This document shows positions 57,759 to 64,000 of a stretch of DNA of 64,000 nt, one piece after another. The notes beneath the pieces were generated by a model. The model saw only the letters and a program-made list of their open reading frames with translations, was not told the origin of the DNA and searched no databases. The position numbers and the translations under genes were made by a program. Source of the stretch: Enoplolaimus lenunculus (Eukaryota > Nematoda > Enoplea > Enoplida > Thoracostomopsidae); contig JASANG010001501.1 in NCBI GenBank assembly GCA_030248215.1, positions 1 through 64,000 of the forward strand. Direction: 5' to 3'. The number at the start of each line of letters is the position of its first letter. Position 1 is the stretch's first letter.

Positions 57759-57988
57759 CACTGTAAATTCCATTGAGTTGATCAATCAACTCAGTGAGAG
57801 AATTAGTTATTTTTGGTTTATCAACTCACTCTGAGCTGATTTAATTCTGGGTGAGTTGATTAATTAACGCAGAATGAATTCAATCAATTTAGAATTCTGA
57901 GTTCTGAAACTCCTATAATTCAGAGCTCAGTCTTCTGAGTGGATTCAACTCATTTTCAGTTAAAACCAACTCGTTAAAATTTACAGTG
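57759..57988. mobile_element. CACTGTAAAT MITE, copy 16
   Basis: Both ends present, TA flanks. Confidence 0.8.
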
Positions 57989-58209
57989 TACGAGAACCGA
58001 AATAAATTGTACATTCAGGTATAATTTCACATTCAGTTTCGTATCAAATTAAATTATCCAAAATTTCATTTTTTGCGAGGAACCGCAGCAAGTGCCAATA
58101 ATTTAGACCTCTTGGACCGTCCAGAAAGTTATTCTAAAGCGTGTTTAAAAGTGCTTTTTTTCTTATTTCTTCACAAATTGTGGAGTATAGATCTCGCAAT
58201 ACTGCGTTG

Positions 58210-58628
58210 AAGGATTCCAACCGTAACTAGATTTTGTCGGAAGTGGAATCGGAATCAAATTTTTCTGTCGGAACCGGAATCGGAATCGGAATCAACTTTT
58301 AGTAATTCTATTAAAAAGTTAAAGGTGTATGACTTAACTTTTGTTGCAGTATGCCTGTTTCCGTAACTGTTCACAGTTTCTGTAAAAATTGTTTATATAG
58401 CTGACGGAATACGCGTAACAACTCGGAATATTTACTAAGAAAAACCAACAGAATAATTGCAAATGAACGAAACAAAACGAAACAAGCAAAATCTAAATTC
58501 AATCATCTTAAAAACTGATAACCGAAAAATCAGAATTCCCGCATCGGAACAGCAGTCAGCCGGAATCGGAATCGGAAGCCAAATTTTGCCGGAATTTTAG
58601 CCGGAATCGGAATTCCGATGAAACCCTG
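58210..58628. mobile_element. hAT-like CAGGGT-family element, copy 3
   Basis: Flanked by CTGCGTTG on both sides (58202-58209, 58629-58636). It ends GATGAAACCCTG and starts AAGGATTCCAACCG, a degraded inverted match. The interior has GGAATC repeats. It lies in the intron between LDLa g and h. Confidence 0.75.
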
Positions 58629-58752
58629 CTGCGTTGTACATACATTCGTGAGTTATCGAAATAATGACTTCGAATTTTTAAATTATCTCAAAATTAGCTC
58701 AGTGAAAAATTTGCAATGAAAGTTGAAAAATTATAAAAAAAACTAATTTCAG

Positions 58753-58884
58753 GAGCCAAAGGACCAGGTGACGTGTGTCATTCGTACGAATTTCAATGCC
58801 AAGATGGTCGACAATGTATTCCGGGCAGTTTTCATTGCGACGAACAGAACGACTGTCACGATGGCTCTGATGAAGTTGGTTGCG
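58753..58884 (+). CDS. HSPG2: perlecan LDLa module h (vertebrate LDLa 4 position)
   Basis: A phase 1-1 exon after AATTTCAG. It encodes [35 protein letters not shown] and [26 protein letters not shown] is the conserved core of the last perlecan LDLa before Ig1. The donor is G|GTACGT. Confidence 0.94.
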
Positions 58885-60743
58885 GTACGTTTTTTTGATC
58901 TGAAAACTTCAATTTGACAGACATTTAAATAATTTTATGTTAACGAAATTTTTTTGAAGCTTTCAAATGCCACACTGTAAATTTCAGTGAGTTTTAGTTT
59001 AACTCAGAATGAGTTGAATCCGCTGATACGTCCGAGCTCTGAAATTGATTGAACTCATTCTGAGTTAACTAATCCACTAACCAAGAATTATATAAGCTCA
59101 GAGTGAGTTAATATATATCTAATTCTCTCTCTAAGTTGATCAATCAACTCATTGAAACTTACAGTGCAATTCCGGAATGCGGTGATTGGTTTTCATTCAG
59201 GCCTGTAGTCCACTCACCTTGCTAGGGGCAATAGATTTGAGCAAGGATATACAAGTGTTTCCGATGACTTACAAGCAAGTGAGTAGCACTTTTCTATGAG
59301 AGGCAAGATTGTTCTGGGAGGGGGGCTGAGTTTTCTGTGCCCTCTCTGGCTACGGACAGTTTGCTTATAGTTTTCTATAGGATCGGTTCTTGTGTTAAAC
59401 CCCCGATATGCTATGAAGTGAACGAATGAAACAAAATGACCAATATGTTAGAGCAGGCTAAGGAGGGATCCCAAAAATTCCAGGGTAAGACCCCTTGCGA
59501 TGATCAAGATATTTTTCAAATTTTGAATTTTTCAATTTCAAATGCATATCCAAGTTGAGTATTAACGGCTATTTATTGTTTAAAATCTTGTTAGGCTCCT
59601 TTTTGGTGTGAGCCCTCAAATGCGGGGTATGAAGGGTGGTTGCTCCGAATCCGGCTCGAGCTGAACGAAGTGAGCTGACGAGCATCATTGTGTTGCTGCG
59701 CAGGCGTGCGAAGAGCTATTGCAGGCACAAGTGTGGAACGAGTGCGCTGCTCGAGTTCTGAGCGAGTCTGCTGTGTGAGTCCTTGAGAATCATCTGAGTA
59801 GCACGGGAGCGATGTCCGAGTTCACTCCACGCTCGAAGCAATGTTTGGAAGCTCGCGTTTGGGTACCGAAAGGACAATCAAGCCGGGCTACAACGGACTT
59901 GTACCATGGTCCTAAAGCAGCCACCATAAGCAGTGCCGAAGCAGGCAGGAGTGGGGGCTCTCCTCAAAATCCAGGGTGGGGGGCCCAAAACTCGCGAGCG
60001 TAGCGAACGAGAGTCCAAACGCATTTTAAAACTTAAACGGTTTTTGTTTCAATCGGTTAGGGCGGGCGCCCCTTTAAAAGTGGGGGTCACCCAAATTGGG
60101 GGTATGGGGGGTGGCTGCTCCGGTCTTGATATAAGACAAAATAATCAAACTAATCTCTTAAAGTTTTTTCATGTAGTACGTTCACATTTGAGAAATGAAT
60201 AAACCTGGTTTAGCTTATTGTGTAAACTTAATATTACCTTTGCGTTTGAATTGATTGGAACCGAATTTTCCGCACCGGCCTGGTGGTATAGCAGTTCGGC
60301 ACAATTGAGGCAAGATTCGTAATAACACGGTGGCTGTCGTACGGCTCTTAACTATATAAATGGTAGCACAACAGTGCAATTATAGCTGTTTACCTGAATA
60401 AATACGTTGCGATTCAACAGAATCACAGGCGTAGCAAGCATTTCGGTTCGGGATGGCATACCGTACCTGGAAATGCTAAATTTGTGACCGCTGGGATCCA
60501 GAGGATTGTTCTAAACCCTGTTAGGGTGTCGGTATACTTGTTGTGCGGCACTGTCCTATTTGCGCCACGCTAGAAAAGTTTCAACCTTGCTTGTAAGTCA
60601 ACGAAAACGCTTGTATGCCTCTCGTGAAATTTTTTAAGTCCACTCCCCAGCAAGGTGAGCTGGTTACGGGCCTACCATTGCGAGTTGTCGACACTGCCGT
60701 ATCGAGTTATTGGTAACGGTTTGCCAGCACTATTCTAAGAACC
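58885..60743 (+). other. intron before Ig1
   Basis: A short MITE, a GCTACGG-type element (59199-59360), an unclassified GC-rich block at 59640-60000, a TATAAAT/AATAAA-bearing stretch at 60260-60540 and another GCTGGTTACGGGCC element (60560-60680). No coding exon. Confidence 0.5.
58973..59166. mobile_element. CACTGTAAAT MITE, copy 17, short
   Basis: Ends present; inner third deleted. Confidence 0.8.
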
Positions 60744-61192
60744 AATATTTTAGTCGCTTTTTTCTATATTTTAGATGGAATTGTGTGTCAGTTTTCGTCT
60801 TAGTCTCAAATTGATGATTTAAATTTCAATTTGTGCTTTTACGCCCCCGTATATTTTTTGTTTCAGTTCAACCAACTGTGGTTGAACCTCCAGTTGAAAA
60901 GGAATCAATATTTTAGTCGTTTTTTTCTATATTTTAGAAGGAATTGTAGTGTCAGTTTTTGTCTTAGTCTCAAATTGATTATTTACATTTCAATTTGTGC
61001 TTTTACGTCACTTGTATTTTTTGTTTCAGTTCAGCCAACTGTGGTTGAACCTCCAGTTGAAAAGGAATCAATATTTTAGTCGTTTTTTTCTATATTTTAG
61101 AACAAATTATAGCCTATATTTTTGTCTTAGTCTCAAATTGATGATTTAAATTTCAATTTGTGCTTTTACGCCACTTGTATTATTTGTTTCAG
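60744..61192 (+). repeat. 163-bp tandem triplication of intron end plus exon start
   Basis: Three units begin near 60744, 60906 and 61069, each with CAATATTTTAGTCG, a T-rich stretch, and a TTTGTTTCAG acceptor. The first two also carry a copy of the first codons of the Ig1 exon (QPTVVEPPVEK). The acceptors lie exactly 163 bases apart (exon-like starts at 60867, 61030 and 61193). In the two decoy copies the frame runs only to ESIF and then a TAG. Confidence 0.9.
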
Positions 61193-61391
61193 TTCAGCCA
61201 ACTGTCGTTGAACCTCCAGTTGAAAAGATTACAGTTAAAATTGGCGAAGTGATCACAATCAAATGTCGGGCCATAGGCGTACCATCGCCTCATATTTCGT
61301 GGCGTAAAAACTGGGGGCACGTTTGTCCGCCCCCTCGATGCACTCAAGAATCAATTGACGGCAATGGTGTTTTGACCATTCGAGATGCAGT
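61193..61391 (+). CDS. HSPG2: perlecan Ig1, part 1 (NWGHV motif)
   Basis: Enters in phase 1 after TTTGTTTCAG and leaves in phase 2 (GT|GTAAGT). It encodes QPTVVEPPVEKITVKIGEVI, then TIKCRAIGVPSPHISWRKNW and GHVCPPPRCTQESIDGNGVL, then TIRDAV. The W[RK].NWGHV signature is specific to perlecan Ig1, the domain that links LDLa modules to the first laminin-IV. Two extra cysteines (HVC, RC) lie in the loop. The acceptor plus first 16 codons have been triplicated in tandem just upstream. Confidence 0.95.
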
Positions 61392-61555
61392 GTAAGTACT
61401 GTTCACTGTTAGCTACTCTAAAAGCTTAAACTAACTTGATTTAAACTTAAGCTAATTCAGCAGTATTTAAACTTTAAGTTTCTAGATTAACTGAACGAGC
61501 AGGTTGGTTTACTCAAACTAATCTGAAAACTTACGCATTCTTACTTTAAGCTAAT

Positions 61556-62226
61556 GCAGGGTTCACGTTATAACCGGGGCAGGCGGGACACGGTTTGTCC
61601 CATGTTGATTCGACATCGACGTTAAAATTTGGGCTGTTATATTGGGTCGACAGACAAAATTCGAATGTCATACGACATTAGCTTACAAACCACCGCTCTC
61701 AAATGATCAATGTGTACAAGGGACGGTTTGTCACGTGATACTGTAGGACATTTACACGAATATCATATGATATTCCAAAGTTTCCACGAATATCATATGA
61801 TATTCAGCTGGACAGTGTAACCTTTGGGCACTAATAAATGAACAAAAAGTTGGATGGCAGCGGCAAAAATGTGCTAAAAATACCAAATACATGCCTGCAA
61901 ACCGTTTCCGACACAATCGCTTAGAACCACAGCTTCCAAATTCAAAAATTCAAATTTCAAATTTTAGTATCATATGATATTCAACAGGACAATTTGGGTA
62001 TGTTACCTCAAGTATGCAGACATTTGAAAATATGTCATATAATATTCGCAGACAATCCGTCGAATATCATATATTGAAGAACAAATGGTGATCCACACAT
62101 GATAATAGCAGACAAATACGAATTTTTGAATACGATATGGTGTTTATAAGCAGACAAAATGTTACCCAATAGTCTAATAGGGACAAAACGTGTCCCAAGC
62201 TGCCCTGGTTATAACGTGAACCCCGC
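61556..62226. mobile_element. 670-bp TIR element (GCAGGGTTCACGTTATAACC)
   Basis: The ends GCAGGGTTCACGTTATAACC and GGTTATAACGTGAACCCCGC are inverted copies, continuing into GGGGCAG/CTGCCC. Inside, palindromic ATATCATATGATATTC recurs several times. Fragments of the same family lie at 2930-3070 and 6215-6345. No transposase frame is seen. Confidence 0.8.
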
Positions 62227-62344
62227 ATAAGCTTAGTGAAGTATTAGATACACATAGTTTCTGAGCCGGATTTGTTACTGAAACCAAAAATATGTTTACT
62301 TAAACTCGTGTTAAACTAAAAACATGTTAGTTTAAGCAAGAGTC

Positions 62345-62658
62345 GATAATAAGAGTGTGTAACTTCCAAAAATACGCGTGGCATAAAAAGTACCACCGCG
62401 CGTTGCGTTTTGCCCATACCCCCCTTATTTAGGGGGGTCAACTGCACACAGAACTCAGCTAAACTTAATTCAAGAATATAACTGGACAAGGCTTGCACTG
62501 TGTATCGCAACAGTATTTGCCTGCGTTCAAGGTTTCAACACCCCCCAAATGAGGGGGGTAAGGGAAAAACGCAACGCGTGCCGGGTACATTCTTTAATAC
62601 ACAGAATGTACCCAGTTGCACACTCTTGTTATAAAGAGTGATCATCCACTCTTGGTTT
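62345..62658. mobile_element. GCAAAAACGCAACGCGTG-family element, complete
   Basis: CGCGCGTTGCGTTTTGCCC on the left, GGAAAAACGCAACGCGTGCC on the right, and CCCCTTATTTAGGGGGG in the centre. Confidence 0.65.
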
Positions 62659-62924
62659 AAGTAAAACTTAAAATTCTAGTTTAGTTAGCCCGTCCAGCCG
62701 TTGGAGTATTCACTTAAACTTATATTCAAGCTTAGTTAAGCTATAATTTAAGTTTAAGCTTTTAGAGAGTATCTAGTAGAAAATTTAAACTTGAAAGGTC
62801 ACCGACAAATTTTAGGTGCGGGCACGGAACGTTTAAAGTTTACCCATAGCACTACCGATATTTTCGCACCAATCTTGGGGACAGGAAACGGACGAAGTTT
62901 TATACTGGAAGACAACCTTTATTT

Positions 62925-63147
62925 CTGCATGAGTTGAATGACACAGTCTGAGTTAGAACTATCAGCACTCAGAATTTTGGGTTGATTCAATTAAGTCAGA
63001 GTTAATTAATTACCTCAGCCAGAGTCAACTAACTCAGATTAAGGGTCAACACTACTCAGAGTGAGTTAATGTTTACTGATATTAATTCAGAAATAACTAA
63101 CTCACTAGTTGAATTGATTAATCAACTCATTGGAATTTACAGTGTAT
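62925..63147. mobile_element. CACTGTAAAT MITE, copy 18, left end missing
   Basis: Starts within the element (GAGTTGAATGACACAGTCTG) and runs to GGAATTTACAGTG. Confidence 0.75.
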
Positions 63148-63308
63148 CATGGTTAGAAGTTTTAAGCGGGTTTGATGGTCACTTTAGTTTACTGGTTAGC
63201 TGTCTTGTCTTCTTGTTTAACATTCCTAGAAAAAAATCATTTCCATGTCCCTGAAAGTACCTTTTTTTTATTTGTTGCCAAGTTTCGTATAGAATATACA
63301 TTTCAGTA

Positions 63309-63638
63309 CACTGTAACTTTCAGTGAGTTGATTAGTTAACTCAAAATGTGAAAATGTCTTGAATCACTAAAGGTGAGCTAGAACTATGAGTTCTGACGAT
63401 TCTAAGTTGATTCAGCTTATTCTGAGTTAATTTATCAACTCAGCGGCAGTCAAATGCTTGCATATATTGACTCAGAACTATCGGTGTCTGAGTTGAGTAA
63501 TCAACTTATTGAAATTTTTGAACAGTGATTTTGAGCTAATTAATCAACTTCAGACTAAGTTAAACGTATGCTGATATTAACTCAGAAATAACTGACTCGC
63601 TGAGTTGAATAATCAACTCATTCTGGAATTCAGAGTGT
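63309..63638. mobile_element. CACTGTAAAT MITE, copy 19, rearranged
   Basis: Longer than usual, with a second inner end near 63520. It stops about 50 bases before the last exon. Confidence 0.7.
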
Positions 63639-63688
63639 ATTCGACTATCAATATTAATTCTATTCTGACTTTTGCGGTAATATTTTAG

Positions 63689-63777
63689 AACAGGAGATTC
63701 CGGAGCGTACACCTGTGAAGCGATTAATGTCCGCGGACGGATTATAGTCACTCCTGACTGTTATGTTACGGTTATTG
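63689..63777 (+). CDS. HSPG2: perlecan Ig1, part 2
   Basis: Enters in phase 2 after ATATTTTAG and leaves in phase 1 (G|GTAAGA). It encodes TGDSGAYTCEAINVRGRIIV, then TPDCYVTVI. GAYTCEA.N.RG is nearly invariant in perlecan Ig1. It is the last coding exon in the window; laminin-IV and laminin-EGF exons are expected to the right. Confidence 0.95.
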
Positions 63778-63856
63778 GTAAGATATCGTTAAGGACTCAT
63801 TTAGACGAGGTTTAAAATACGATCCTTCCAATCACGTATGCAGGGAGAGAGTTTTA

Positions 63857-64000
63857 CACTGTAAATTCCGGTGAGTTCATTTTGATTCAGAATAAACTGA
63901 ATCAGTGAGTTTGAATTATGGACATTCAGAACTCCGAATTCTGAGTAAATTCAACTCATTCGAAGTTAACATGTAAATCATAAAGAATGAAATCAATTCA
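63857..64000. mobile_element. CACTGTAAAT MITE, copy 20, cut by window end
   Basis: Left end CACTGTAAATTCCGGTGAG; continues past the window. Confidence 0.8.

Larger units (their letters stand above)
61392..63688 (+). other. intron inside Ig1
   Basis: Holds the 670-bp TIR element, a GCAAAAACGC element and two CACTG MITEs. 62660-62920 is rich in AAGCTTAA motifs and otherwise unassigned. Confidence 0.5.
725..63777 (+). other. HSPG2: perlecan (HSPG2/trol/unc-52) gene, 5' half, open at right edge
   Basis: Perlecan is a secreted basement-membrane heparan sulfate proteoglycan. The exons recognised here encode signal peptide, SEA, LDLa, Ig, LDLa x3, then LDLa, Ig, LDLa x3, Ig. Two stretches settle the identity from family knowledge. 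The LDLa exon at 58753 carries [14 protein letters not shown], close to human LDLa 4 (CIPASFHCDEESDC). The Ig exons at 61193 and 63689 carry SWRKNWGHV and GDSGAYTCEAINVRG, the hallmark of perlecan Ig1. Every listed donor and acceptor is GT/AG. Almost all boundaries are phase 1, and neighbouring phases agree throughout. Laminin-IV/EGF modules should follow beyond 64000. What remains inferred is that the 5' block (to 19290) and the 3' block (from 48882) form one transcript across about 29 kb. The order SEA, LDLa, then LDLa 2-4 and Ig1 in vertebrates supports this, but two tandem genes cannot be excluded. Confidence 0.87.

Noticed and set aside
60260-60540. TATAAAT and AATAAA motifs suggesting an LTR
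   Set aside because: No paired repeat, primer-binding site or retroelement coding sequence was seen.

Overview
This window is animal nuclear DNA. It is AT-rich, its coding pieces are short and bounded by GTAAGT-type donors and pyrimidine-AG acceptors, and most of the rest is small non-autonomous DNA transposons, tRNA-derived SINE-like repeats and tandem arrays. No bacterial operon, CRISPR array, rRNA or retroviral/LTR element was recognised. The modules point to an invertebrate, but I cannot name the species. The hexamer CCTAAG/TTAGGC recurs in many elements; it matches the nematode telomere unit but also occurs here as ordinary repeat cores, so it does not settle the taxonomy.

The one gene I can support is the 5' half of a perlecan (HSPG2 / trol / unc-52 family) gene on the + strand. 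It runs from about 725 to beyond the right edge. Exons were found from domain signatures, splice sites and phase. In order they are: signal peptide (725-781), a less certain exon (3247-3361), a SEA domain in two exons (8948-9143, 10578-10747), an LDL-receptor class A (LDLa) module (11913-12053), an unusual cysteine-free Ig domain in three exons (13408-15617), and three LDLa modules (17336-19290). A very large repeat-filled interval follows. Then come another LDLa (48882-49025), an Ig in two exons (50743-52603), three LDLa modules matching vertebrate perlecan LDLa 2-4 (55673-58884), and the signature perlecan Ig1 with its NWGHV motif (61193-63777). Nearly all junctions are phase 1, so modules can be joined or skipped without changing frame. 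Laminin-IV modules would be expected beyond the window.

Within the large interval, 44138-45442 holds a second apparent N-terminus: a signal-peptide exon, an exon encoding an unrecognised basic domain, and a Pro/Thr/Ala-rich linker exon. Their phases chain 1-1-0-0-1 into the downstream LDLa exon. A cluster of CCAAT/ATTGG boxes lies just upstream. This suggests an internal promoter making a shorter perlecan without the SEA domain. A possible short-form 3' exon lies at 30945-31072.

The introns are dense with mobile DNA. There are about 20 copies of a CACTGTAAAT-ended MITE and 8 of a palindromic CACTGCAAAA-ended MITE, several with TA target duplications. hAT-like elements with perfect 8-bp target duplications, a Harbinger-like MITE with a TAA duplication, TIR elements with TTAGGC-type cores, two SINE-like families and at least eight tandem arrays are also present. 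Nested insertions give relative ages. One array has triplicated a splice acceptor together with the first codons of the Ig1 exon.
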